From the NCBI GenBank assembly GCA_028752905.1, contig JAQNBH010000008.1, forward strand, positions 186,001 through 250,000: a DNA stretch of 64,000 nucleotides. Direction: 5' to 3'. Position 1 is the stretch's first letter, and every line of letters starts with the position of its first letter. The notes beneath the pieces were generated by a model that was not told the origin of the DNA, searched no databases, and saw only the letters and a list, made by a program, of their open reading frames with translations. Below are positions 59,801 to 64,000 of this stretch, piece by piece. This DNA comes from Cladorhizidae sp. MBARI D1340-BT2 (taxonomy: Eukaryota; Porifera; Demospongiae; Poecilosclerida; Cladorhizidae). Position numbers and translations under genes: made by a program.

Positions 59801-62800
59801 CACACACATACACACACACACATACACTATTATATTTAAATATAATTTGGCGGTCTGCTGGGAGGTGTGATTGATGTCTCTTGTTTCTTTTTCATTTCAT
59901 AAGTCTGAGGTTGTCAACCGTGTGGGAGTGGGAGGTGGAGGTGTGTGTGTGTGGGCATGTTGGAGGTGGTGCGTGTGTGAGGTGGGGTACTACATGTACC
60001 TAAGGTATGGCCAAGGGAACAACGTAAGTGGCACAGGTCACTGTCTCCATATCCTCCATATCCTATGTAATGTTCATGAGGAGTTGTCTGTTGTGTTAGG
60101 TGGTCCTGCAAATTAACGCTTGACACCAAAAGTGCTAACTACCAGAGCTAACACTCACTTGGCAGATTCTTAGTTCCTACACTGAGTCCCACCATGGTTA
60201 CTCTCCACTCTTCAAGCTGCCATGATGCCTAGCTACTCCACTCTTCAAGCTGCCATGATGCCTAGCTGCTCCACTCTTCAAGCTGCCATGATGCCTAGCT
60301 GCTCCACTCTTCAAGCTGCCATGATGCCTAGCTACTCCACTCTTCAAGCTGCCATGATGCCTAGCTGCTCCACTCTTCATTGCCATGATGCCTAGCTGCT
60401 CCACTCTTCATTGCCATGATGCCTAGCTGCTCCACTCTTCAAGCTGCCATGATGCCTAGCTACTCCACTCTTCATTGCCATGATGCCTAGCTACTCCACT
60501 CTTCATTGCCATGATGCCTAGCTGCTCCACTCTTCAAGCTGCCATGATGCCTAGCTGCTCCACTCTTCAAGCTGCCATGATGCCTAGCTACTCCACTCTT
60601 CAAGCTGCCATGATGCCTAGCTGCTCCACTCTTCAAGCTGCCATGATGCCTAGCTGCTCCACTCTTCAAGCTGCCATGATGCCTAGCTGCTCCACTCTTC
60701 AAGCTGCCATGATGCCTAGCTGCTCCACTCTTCATTGCCATGATGCCTAGCTGCTCCACTCTTCAAGCTGCCATGATGCCTAGCTGTTCCACTCTTCAAG
60801 CTGCCATGATGCCTAGCTGTTCCACTCTTCAAGCTGCCATGATGCCTAGCTGCTCCACTCTTCATTGCCATGATGCCTAGCTGCTCCACTCTTCAAGCTG
60901 CCATGATGCCTAGCTGCTCCACTCTTCAAGCTGACATGATGCCTAGCTGCTCCACTCTTCAAGCTGCCATGATGCCTAGCTGCTCCACTCTTCATTGCCA
61001 TGATGCCTAGCTGTTCCACTCTTCAAGCTGCCATGATGCCTAGCTGCTCCACTCTTCAAGCTGCCATGATGCCTAGCTGCTCCACTCTTCAAGCTGACAT
61101 GATGCCTAGCTGCTCCACTCTTCATTGCCATGATGCCTAGCTACTCCACTCTTCAAGCTGACATGATGCCTAGCTGCTCCACTCTTCATTGCCATGATGC
61201 CTAGCTGCTCCACTCTTCAAGCTGACATGATGCCTAGCTGCTCCACTCTTCAAGCTGCCATGATGCCTAGCTGCTCCACTCTTCAAGCTGCCATGATGCC
61301 TAGCTGCTCCACTCTTCAAGCTGACATGATGCCTAGCTGCTCCACTCTTCATTGCCATGATGCCTAGCTGCTCCACTCTTCATTGCCATGATGCCTAGCT
61401 GCTCCACTCTTCATTGCCATGATGCCTAGCTACTCCACTCTTCAAGCTGCCATGATGCCTAGCTGCTCCACTCTTCATTGCCATGATGCCTAGCCGCTCC
61501 ACTCTTCAAGCTGCCATGATGCCTAGCTGCTCCACTCTTCATTGCCATGATGCCTAGCTACTCCACTCTTCAAGCTGCCATGATGCCTAGCTGCTCCACT
61601 CTTCAAGCTGCCATGATGCCTAGCTACTCCACTCTTCAAGCTGCCATGATGCCTAGCTGCTCCACTCTTCATTGCCATGATGCCTAGCTGCTCCACTCTT
61701 CATTGCCGTGATGCCTAGCTACTCCACTCTTCAAGCTGCCATGATGCCTAGCTGCTCCACTCTTCATTGCCATGATGCCTAGCTGCTCCACTCTTCATTG
61801 CCATGATGCCTAGCTACTCCACTCTTCATTGCCATGATGCCTAGCTACTCCACTCTTCATTGCCATGATGCCTAGCTACTCCACTCTTCATTGCCATGAT
61901 GCCTAGCTACTCCACTCTTCAAGCTGCCATGATGCCTAGCTGCTCCACTCTTCAAGCTGCCATGATGCCTAGCTGCTCCACTCTTCAAGCTGCCATGATG
62001 CCTAGCTGCTCCACTCTTCAAGCTGCCATGATGCCTAGCTGCTCCACTCTTCATTGCCATGATGCCTAGCTGCTCCACTCTTCATTGCCATGATGCCTAG
62101 CTGCTCCACTCTTCACTGCCATGATGCCTAGCTGCTCCACTCTTCAAGCTGCCATGATGCCTAGCTGTTCCACTCTTCAAGCTGCCATGATGCCTAGCTG
62201 TTCCACTCTTCAAGCTGCCATGATGCCTAGCTGCTCCACTCTTCATTGCCATGATGCCTAGCTGCTCCACTCTTCAAGCTGCCATGATGCCTAGCTGCTC
62301 CACTCTTCAAGCTGACATGATGCCTAGCTGCTCCACTCTTCAAGCTGCCATGATGCCTAGCTGCTCCACTCTTCATTGCCATGATGCCTAGCTGCTCCAC
62401 TCTTCAAGCTGCCATGATGCCTAGCTGCTCCACTCTTCATTGCCATGATGCCTAGCTGCTCCACTCTTCATTGCCATGATGCCTAGCTGCTCCACTCTTC
62501 AAGCTGCCATGATGCCTAGCTGTTCCACTCTTCAAGCTGCCATGATGCCTAGCTGCTCCACTCTTCGTTGCCATGATGCCTAGCTGCTCCACTCTTCAAG
62601 CTGCCATGATGCCTAGCTGCTCCACTCTTCATTGCCATGATGCCTAGCTGCTCCACTCTTCAAGCTGCCATGATGCCTAGCTGCTCCACTCTTCAAGCTG
62701 CCATGATGCCTAGCTGCTCCACTCTTCATTGCCATGATGCCTAGCTACTCCACTCTTCATTGCCATGATGCCTAGCTGCTCCACTCTTCAAGCTGCCATG

Positions 62801-64000
62801 ATGCCTAGCTGCTCCACTCTTCATTGCCATGATGCCTAGCTGCTCCACTCTTCATTGCCATGATGCCTAGCTGCTCCACTCTTCAAGCTGCCATGATGCC
62901 TAGCTGCTCCACTCTTCAAGCTGCCATGATGCCTAGCTGCTCCACTCTTCAAGCTGACATGATGCCTAGCTGCTCCACTCTTCAAGCTGCCATGATGCCT
63001 AGCTACTCCACTCTTCATTGCCATGATGCCTAGCTGCTCCACTCTTCATTGCCATGATGCCTAGCTGCTCCACTCTTCATTGCCGTGATGCCTAGCTGCT
63101 CCACTCTTCATTGCCATGATGCCTAGCTCCTCCACTCTTCATTGCCATGATGCCTAGCTGCTCCACTCTTCATTGCCATGATGCCTAGCTGCTCCACTCT
63201 TCATTGCCATGATGCCTAGCTGCTCCACTCTTCATTGCCATGATGCCTAGCTACTCCACTCTTCAAGCTGCCATGATGCCTAGCTGCTCCACTCTTCAAG
63301 CTGCCATGATGCCTAGCTGCTCCACTCTTCATTGCCATGATGCCTAGCTGCTCCACTCTTCAAGCTGCCATGATGCCTAGCTGCTCCACTCTTCAAGCTG
63401 ACATGATGCCTAGCTGCTCCACTCTTCATTGCCATGATGCCTAGCTGCTCCACTCTTCAAGCTGCCATGATGCCTAGCTGCTCCACTCTTCAAGCTGCCA
63501 TGATGCCTAGCTACTCCACTCTTCAAGCTGCCATGATGCCTAGCTGCTCCACTCTTCATTGCCATGATGCCTAGCTGCTCCACTCTTCATTGCCATGATG
63601 CCTAGCTGCTCCATTCTTCATTGACATGATGCCTAGCTGCTCCACTCTTCATTGCCATGATGCCTAGCTGCTCCACTCTTCAAGCTGCCATGATGCCTAG
63701 CTGCTCCACTCTTCAAGCTGCCATGATGCCTAGCTACTCCACTCTTCAAGCTGCCATGATGCCTAGCTGCTCCACTCTTCATTGCCATGATGCCTAGCTG
63801 CTCCACTCTTCATTGCCATGATGCCTAGCTGCTCCACTCTTCATTGCCATGATGCCTAGCTCCTCCACTCTTCAAGCTGCCATGATGCCTAGCTGCTCCA
63901 CTCTTCAAGCTGCCATGATGCCTAGCTGCTCCACTCTTCAAGCTGACATGATGCCTAGCTGCTCTGGGAACAATTACATTGAGTTAAACTCTGTAGGAAT
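21794..64000 (+). CDS. ADCY: Transmembrane (class III) adenylyl cyclase, 3' incomplete
   Basis: This membrane enzyme makes cAMP from ATP, normally under G-protein control. Sixteen exons join in phase into about 883 codons. The N-terminus has a 'KELEQLY' segment before TM1; six membrane helices follow in exons 1-5. C1a (exons 6-9) carries both metal-binding aspartates ('[10 protein letters not shown]', '[11 protein letters not shown]') and '[11 protein letters not shown]', '[15 protein letters not shown]' and 'GRVHIS'. C1b is exons 10-12. TM7-12 are in exons 12-15. Exon 16 ('FLWREK') starts the linker to C2. C2 is not visible and should be beyond the window. C1a looks closest to the vertebrate ADCY1/2/5/6 group; I do not assign a subtype. 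Introns are 50-141 bp, or 0.9-12.4 kb where minisatellites have expanded. Confidence 0.93.
22108..22176 (+). CDS. ADCY: ADCY exon 2 (23 codons)
   Basis: Acceptor GTGTCAACAG, donor GTACTG, phase 0 on both sides. It encodes '[14 protein letters not shown]' and on to 'LSYGK', an extracellular loop. The flanking introns are only 50 and 58 bp. The frame differs from exons 1 and 3 at the genomic level, so the uninterrupted 21680-22492 frame reads intron. Confidence 0.75.
22235..22450 (+). CDS. ADCY: ADCY exon 3: TM2 and TM3
   Basis: Acceptor GTGCTATGCAG, donor GTAAGA, 72 codons, phase 0. It encodes '[18 protein letters not shown]' and '[20 protein letters not shown]', two hydrophobic helices. The minisatellite begins 9 bp after the donor. 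Confidence 0.88.
22458..24898. repeat. About 22-bp minisatellite filling ADCY intron 3 (about 110 copies)
   Basis: The unit is GATGTGGTTGACATGTTTGC and AG, with variants GAGG, GACGAG, GCATGATG. Higher-order blocks recur: the stretch around GATGTTTTTGCATGTGG appears at about 23040, 24150 and 24550. TTTGCAG in most units resembles an acceptor. Minus-strand frames of up to 683 codons ([15 protein letters not shown]) arise because the unit lacks minus-strand stops. Confidence 0.95.
24920..25075 (+). CDS. ADCY: ADCY exon 4: TM4 and TM5
   Basis: Acceptor TTCTCTTTGCTGTAG, donor GTAGGT, 52 codons, phase 0. It encodes '[20 protein letters not shown]' and then '[13 protein letters not shown]', typical of the cyclase TM4-TM5 hairpin. 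Confidence 0.92.
25258..26548. repeat. 56-bp minisatellite split by a MITE (about 6-7 copies)
   Basis: The unit is GTTGACTTGGTTGGTTGAGA, ATACGCTCATCTGATTGGTA, GAGAGCATTGGTTTAA. Copies lie at 25258-25332 and 26251-26548 on either side of the insertion. Confidence 0.95.
25333..26250. mobile_element. TTAA-flanked MITE (piggyBac-type target site)
   Basis: The 918-bp insert begins GGGAGGCTTTTACCATTT and ends with its reverse complement, an 18-bp terminal inverted repeat. TTAA flanks both ends (25329-25332 and 26251-26254), while uninterrupted copies of the host unit contain a single TTAA at that spot. TTAA duplication is the hallmark of piggyBac-superfamily transposition. No transposase is present inside. 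The interior is AT-rich and unique. Confidence 0.88.
26549..26750. other. Unique intronic spacer
   Basis: CACCTGATCTCCATCAGGTA-like words occur twice (26648-26665 and 26692-26710). No gene is seen. Confidence 0.6.
26755..27222. repeat. 21/27-bp minisatellite (about 20 copies)
   Basis: The unit is CTGGCCCTGACAGGTGCTAC and A, with an optional extra TGGCCC. Both lengths are multiples of three, giving matching open frames on both strands ([25 protein letters not shown]). None looks like a real gene. Confidence 0.96.
27223..27440. other. Unique spacer with a C14 run
   Basis: A cytosine homopolymer of about 14 bases lies near 27341. No feature otherwise. Confidence 0.6.
27445..28830. repeat. About 52-bp minisatellite with an internal (CT)n (about 26 copies)
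   Basis: The unit is TATACACAACGAGGGTGTGG, CTATTCCAGGAAGTACTTGC and a CT run of varying length. CTATTCCAG resembles an acceptor. Unit length varies with the CT tract. Confidence 0.95.
28831..29121. other. Unique sequence ending in one unit of the next array
   Basis: Includes a short G run at about 28925. The last 35 bp (TATATAAATACCTGGTAGGA...) match the array that resumes at 30476, after the transposon. Confidence 0.7.
29339..29687 (+). pseudogene. MADF (Myb/SANT-like) DNA-binding fragment of the transposon
   Basis: From ATG 29339 the frame reads '[20 protein letters not shown]' and then '[10 protein letters not shown]', stopping at 29450. A second segment after a plausible GTAAAC...TTTAG intron reads '[20 protein letters not shown]' and then '[10 protein letters not shown]'. 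Together these follow the MADF pattern (LI-AV-x-CLW, YKD, W/KRW-LKD, EL-KK). The first part is out of frame with the second by one base near 29440, so the protein is broken or this is an old copy. Confidence 0.7.
30029..30170 (-). pseudogene. Harbinger transposase N-terminal remnant
   Basis: After an acceptor-like ATATTTAG (minus strand), the frame reads '[20 protein letters not shown]' and then 'RYLRMS', ending soon after in a stop (TCA at 30029-30031). The segment before 'F-RYFRMS' is characteristic of PIF/Harbinger transposases, which use a DDE nuclease to cut and paste. The catalytic part is missing. A Cys-containing minus frame at 29758-29949 might be the C-terminal scrap but I cannot support that. 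Confidence 0.6.
30476..31965. repeat. About 46-66-bp compound minisatellite with TATATAAA (about 27 copies)
   Basis: The core is CTAGCTAGCTATTACCAGCT, ATATAAATGCCTGGGAGGAA, GTGGCAGTCCAGGTCA, with and without the TATTACCAGC segment. Long and short units alternate in recurring higher-order blocks. Each unit holds a TATATAAAT word. Confidence 0.95.
31966..32200. other. Unique intronic sequence
   Basis: No feature recognised. Confidence 0.6.
32201..32417. repeat. 32-bp palindrome-rich minisatellite (7 copies)
   Basis: The unit is CACATGTGTAGACATGTCTA followed by GATGCATGGCAC. It contains the palindromes CACATGTG, AGACATGTCT, TCTAGA and ATGCAT. Confidence 0.95.
32418..32675. other. Unique intronic sequence
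   Basis: A good acceptor-like CCTCCTTGCAG at about 32448 is followed by a short hydrophobic frame with early stops. Not accepted as an exon. Confidence 0.5.
32676..34052. repeat. 28-bp minisatellite (about 49 copies)
   Basis: The unit is CCCCCTCACTGAAGTCAAGG followed by AGGTCCAG, with GATGTC and CTCCCTC variants. Confidence 0.97.
34053..34284. other. Unique intronic spacer
   Basis: ACACATGCCA is repeated three times at about 34187-34210. No gene. Confidence 0.6.
34285..36160. repeat. 27-bp minisatellite (about 68 copies)
   Basis: The unit is TCCTCACTCCAGTGTTGACA followed by GAGCCAG. Shortened 20-23-bp variants (GACAGACAG joins) shift the frame. Because 27 is three times nine, frames such as [18 protein letters not shown] and, on the minus strand, TGSVNTGVR stay open for up to 337 codons. 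Confidence 0.97.
36161..36600. other. Unique intronic sequence
   Basis: No exon or RNA recognised. Confidence 0.6.
36604..37175. repeat. About 59-bp minisatellite, donor-like unit (9-10 copies)
   Basis: The unit is GTAGGCATCTTGTATGTTCA, AGGCCTGTAAGTACAGTATT, ATACATGCATGTACATACT. CCT|GTAAGTAC in each unit resembles a strong 5' splice site. It lies about 280 bp upstream of ADCY exon 5. Confidence 0.95.
37453..37602 (+). CDS. ADCY: ADCY exon 5: TM6 and start of the C1 linker
   Basis: Acceptor GTGTGTGTACAG, donor GTGATA, 50 codons, phase 0. It encodes '[20 protein letters not shown]' and then '[13 protein letters not shown]' and 'EEQTTEK', as in cyclases just before C1a. The preceding intron is 12377 bp. 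Confidence 0.93.
37603..38450. repeat. GT-rich minisatellite in ADCY intron 5
   Basis: The core is GTATGGTGTGTGACCATGTA followed by GGTGTATGTTGTGAGTGTG with variable GT runs, about 14 copies. Minus-strand frames rich in His and Thr are artefacts. Confidence 0.93.
38501..38761 (+). CDS. ADCY: ADCY exon 6: C1a, first metal site
   Basis: Acceptor GTGCTTGTGGGTAG, donor GTTAGT, 87 codons, phase 0. It encodes '[13 protein letters not shown]', a Lys/Asn-rich stretch, '[20 protein letters not shown]', then '[18 protein letters not shown]'. The Asp in FADIVGF is the first metal-binding residue. Confidence 0.95.
38829..38890. repeat. (TG)n microsatellite of about 62 bp before an acceptor
   Basis: A pure TG run occupies nearly half of the 141-bp intron 6 and ends 12 bp before the acceptor AG of exon 7. 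Confidence 0.97.
38903..39030 (+). CDS. ADCY: ADCY exon 7: C1a, second metal site
   Basis: Acceptor ACATGTATAG, donor GTAGGC, leaves in phase 2. It encodes '[20 protein letters not shown]' and then '[13 protein letters not shown]'. GDCYYC holds the second metal-binding Asp. Confidence 0.95.
39114..39272 (+). CDS. ADCY: ADCY exon 8: C1a core
   Basis: Acceptor CATTCCTGTAG, donor GTATGT, enters and leaves in phase 2. It encodes '[20 protein letters not shown]', '[20 protein letters not shown]' and 'ESGGVPG', all strongly conserved in animal cyclases. Its frame continues without a stop through the following intron. Confidence 0.95.
39273..43889 (+). repeat. ADCY intron 8: 48-bp minisatellite, 3n and stop-free (about 93 copies)
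   Basis: The unit is CACATCTCTACCTTATGGTG, GCCTCCTACCTCACTCTCTC, TGTGTGTA. It starts at about 39425 after some CATGCATGTCCAGG repeats. The intron is 4617 bp (3 x 1539). The exon-8 frame stays open through it into exon 9. All three plus frames are mostly open ([48 protein letters not shown]). The consensus unit contains no AG dinucleotide. Units of 45, 46 and 50 bp switch frames without creating stops. Confidence 0.95.
43890..44022 (+). CDS. ADCY: ADCY exon 9: end of C1a
   Basis: Acceptor CACCCTGCGTAG, donor GTGCTA, phase 0 at the end. It completes the Gly of 'PGRVHIS' and encodes '[20 protein letters not shown]' and '[16 protein letters not shown]', the usual end of C1a. Confidence 0.94.
44030..45160. 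repeat. CA-rich minisatellite in ADCY intron 9
   Basis: CACACACATGCACACTCAGT and CC-type units of varied length. His/Thr-rich frames on plus and Cys/Val-rich frames on minus are artefacts. Confidence 0.93.
45196..45366 (+). CDS. ADCY: ADCY exon 10: C1b start
   Basis: Acceptor GTGGTGCTTGCAG, donor GTGAGT, 57 codons, phase 0. It encodes an acidic stretch '[15 protein letters not shown]' and then '[20 protein letters not shown]'. C1b is variable in the family and often regulatory, so only position and frame identify it. Confidence 0.85.
45404..46330 (+). repeat. 24-bp minisatellite of the exon-10 donor (about 38 copies)
   Basis: The unit is GTGAGTGACCTGTTGTCTGT and GCAT. Intron 10 itself begins GTGAGTGACCTCTGTGGTGT, so each unit repeats the first ten bases of the intron, including the GTGAGT donor. 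Two degenerate intermediate copies lie at 45367-45403. The 24-bp length leaves frames such as VSDLLSVH open. Confidence 0.95.
46418..46551 (+). CDS. ADCY: ADCY exon 11: C1b
   Basis: Acceptor TGTATTTGCAG, donor GTCAGT, leaves in phase 2. It encodes '[20 protein letters not shown]' and then '[16 protein letters not shown]'. It is rich in basic residues. Confidence 0.85.
46606..46773 (+). CDS. ADCY: ADCY exon 12: C1b end and TM7
   Basis: Acceptor CTTGTTGCTGCAG after a 54-bp intron, donor GTTAGT, phase 2. It encodes '[20 protein letters not shown]', '[20 protein letters not shown]' and 'YTVQAIMTY'. The helix is TM7. Confidence 0.92.
46789..46809. repeat. G21 homopolymer just after a donor
   Basis: An uninterrupted run of 21 G starts 16 bp into intron 12. 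Homopolymer length may be a sequencing estimate. Confidence 0.85.
46855..49125. repeat. 22-bp minisatellite filling ADCY intron 12 (about 103 copies)
   Basis: The unit is GTAGGAGGAGTGTTGTAGGC and TA, with GTTGCAG/GTTGTAG alternatives and a GTATGAG variant that recurs in blocks. TTGCAG or TTGTAG in each unit resembles an acceptor. It ends about 120 bp before exon 13. Confidence 0.97.
49248..49332 (+). CDS. ADCY: ADCY exon 13: TM8
   Basis: Acceptor AATGATTCCAG, donor GTACGC. It completes a Lys codon and encodes '[20 protein letters not shown]' and 'LYSCHMFR', ending in phase 0. Confidence 0.92.
49415..49663 (+). CDS. ADCY: ADCY exon 14: TM9 and extracellular loop
   Basis: Acceptor CTCTCTTGTTAG, donor GTAGGC, 83 codons, phase 0. 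It encodes '[20 protein letters not shown]', then a Cys-rich loop containing the N-glycosylation sequon in 'DPCNCTDVN', ending 'CQFPQ'. Cyclases carry glycosylated extracellular loops in this second membrane half. Confidence 0.92.
49664..50245. other. Start of ADCY intron 14
   Basis: A CA-rich stretch at 49673-49740, four copies of GGTGACCTGCTATGT at 49819-49875, and unique sequence. Confidence 0.6.
50250..50700. repeat. About 30-bp minisatellite (about 14 copies)
   Basis: The core is GCTTTATGCTGACTTGATTT followed by AGCTTGTAA, with deletions. Confidence 0.9.
50745..51180. repeat. About 31-bp minisatellite (about 13 copies)
   Basis: The unit is TATGTGGGAGGGGCTAAGCG followed by TGCTTGTTATA. 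Confidence 0.93.
51298..51412. repeat. CCCTAGTCCCAG short repeat
   Basis: Alternating CCCTAG and TCCCAG words, similar to those at 845-895 and 52610-52700. This is not a clean telomeric repeat. Confidence 0.9.
51425..51660. repeat. About 36-bp minisatellite (about 7 copies)
   Basis: The core is GCTCGTGGGAGAGCTGATGG followed by GAGAGGGCATGGCA. Confidence 0.9.
51661..52090. other. Unique intronic sequence
   Basis: CCGCTACCTGTTATTAATGG is duplicated at about 51800 and 51835. No gene. Confidence 0.6.
52095..52350. repeat. 17-bp minisatellite (about 15 copies)
   Basis: The unit is GAGGTGGTGCATCCTGT, alternating with GAGGAGGTGCATCCTGT. Confidence 0.95.
52610..52700. repeat. CCCTGGCCCTAG short repeat
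   Basis: Simple alternation of CCCTGG and CCCTAG. Confidence 0.9.
52742..53077. repeat. 48-bp minisatellite (7 copies, almost identical)
   Basis: The unit is GTGGTCCATGCATGCATGCA, TCCCTGCACTACATGTGTGC, GGAGGCTC. Copies appear identical, implying very recent expansion. Open frames on both strands follow from the 48-bp length. Confidence 0.97.
53210..53466. repeat. CA-rich low-complexity tract
   Basis: CACACACTCACTCACACA runs close to the exon 15 acceptor. Confidence 0.93.
53534..53797 (+). CDS. ADCY: ADCY exon 15: TM10-TM12
   Basis: Acceptor TTGTTTGCTGTAG, donor GTATGT, 88 codons, phase 0. It encodes '[20 protein letters not shown]', '[18 protein letters not shown]', a Cys-containing loop, and '[18 protein letters not shown]'. 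The order matches the end of the second membrane half. Confidence 0.92.
53935..54305. repeat. 27-bp minisatellite, donor-like unit (about 14 copies)
   Basis: The unit is GAGTGGCTGGTGAGTGGTGG followed by AGAGGGG. CTG|GTGAGT in each unit resembles a donor. It lies about 140 bp after the exon 15 donor. Confidence 0.95.
54306..54612. other. Unique intronic sequence
   Basis: No feature recognised. Confidence 0.6.
54615..55205. repeat. About 19-bp minisatellite (about 32 copies)
   Basis: The unit is ACCCCTGCTGACAACAG, with GAACCTGCTGACAACGG and ATAG variants in recurring blocks. Confidence 0.95.
55206..55468. other. Unique intronic sequence
   Basis: No feature recognised. Confidence 0.6.
55470..57527. 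repeat. 40-bp minisatellite (about 51 copies), very homogeneous
   Basis: The unit is GTGCTAGAGCTGTGTTGTGT followed by TGAGTTACTCCAGTCAGCAG. Substitutions are rare (GTGTTAG, CAGTCGG) and one 2-bp deletion lies near 57021. Confidence 0.97.
57528..58010. other. Unique intronic sequence
   Basis: No exon or RNA recognised. Confidence 0.6.
58012..59512. repeat. 37-bp minisatellite with GTAAGTAT (about 40 copies)
   Basis: The unit is AGTAAGTATCAGTGTCAATG followed by TGGTAGCTGGGGGCACC. CCA|GTAAGTAT is almost the ideal U1 snRNA pairing sequence and occurs in nearly every unit. Confidence 0.96.
59731..59772 (+). CDS. ADCY: ADCY exon 16: linker to C2 (14 codons)
   Basis: Acceptor CTGTCTGTCTGTAG, donor GTGATG, phase 0. 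It encodes '[14 protein letters not shown]', matching the family's 'EYTxRLDFLW' segment between TM12 and C2. Confidence 0.8.
59904..59925 (+). CDS. ADCY: Possible ADCY exon 17 start
   Basis: After TTTCATTTCATAAG the sequence reads 'SEVVNRV' in an open frame, plausible for the start of the C2 linker. It then runs into G/T-rich repeats and has no clear donor. The end given is arbitrary. Confidence 0.25.
59926..60195. other. G/T-rich and unique intronic sequence
   Basis: No further exon accepted. A CTAAG|GTATGG...AACGTAAGT stretch at 59998-60030 could be a small exon but has no family match. Confidence 0.5.
60198..63963. repeat. 31/33-bp dimorphic minisatellite (about 117 copies)
   Basis: There are two interleaved unit types. 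The 33-bp form has CTCCACTCTTCAAGCTGCCA and TGATGCCTAGCTG; the 31-bp form replaces AAGCTGCC by ATTGCC. Their order is irregular but some runs recur. Minor variants are GACATG, GCTGTTC and GCTACTC. Confidence 0.97.

Noticed and set aside
1..64000. CRISPR arrays
   Set aside because: The repeats are contiguous tandem units without unique spacers and the genome is eukaryotic.

Overview
This is nuclear DNA from an animal. Both recognisable host genes have GT-AG introns and animal-type proteins, and the mobile elements are eukaryotic: Penelope-like, PIF/Harbinger, a TTAA-flanked MITE and a degraded reverse transcriptase. Introns are either very short (50-141 bp) or long and packed with tandem repeats. 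This, with the mobile-element mix, suggests an early-branching invertebrate such as a sponge, but the sequence does not fix the taxon.

Layout. 1-4147: probably an intron of the first gene, with Penelope-like debris, a hairpin and two minisatellites. 4148-10907 (+): the last four exons of EEFSEC, the selenocysteine-specific elongation factor; a 5.9 kb repeat-filled intron precedes the final exon. 10908-21793: intergenic, with several minisatellites, a broken reverse-transcriptase gene (minus strand, about 15060-16475) and a Penelope GIY-YIG fragment in which a 37-bp satellite has expanded. 21794 to beyond the right edge (+): a transmembrane class III adenylyl cyclase. I can place 16 exons that join in phase into about 883 codons: TM1-6, the complete first catalytic domain C1a, C1b, and TM7-12. 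The second catalytic domain C2 should lie beyond base 64000.

Most of the window is minisatellite, about 30 arrays with units of roughly 15-80 bp. Several arrays carry splice-site consensus in every unit. Two (4861-5735 and 45404-46330) appear to be tandem copies of the genuine 5' splice site of the exon they follow. One 4.6 kb intron (39273-43889) is a multiple of three, stop-free in the host reading frame, and made of an AG-free 48-bp repeat. Two transposons (25333-26250 and about 29122-30475) sit inside pre-existing arrays.

The two genes share a strand but no obvious function: one serves selenoprotein synthesis, the other cAMP signalling. Nearly all of the many long open frames in the repeats are artefacts of units without stop codons.
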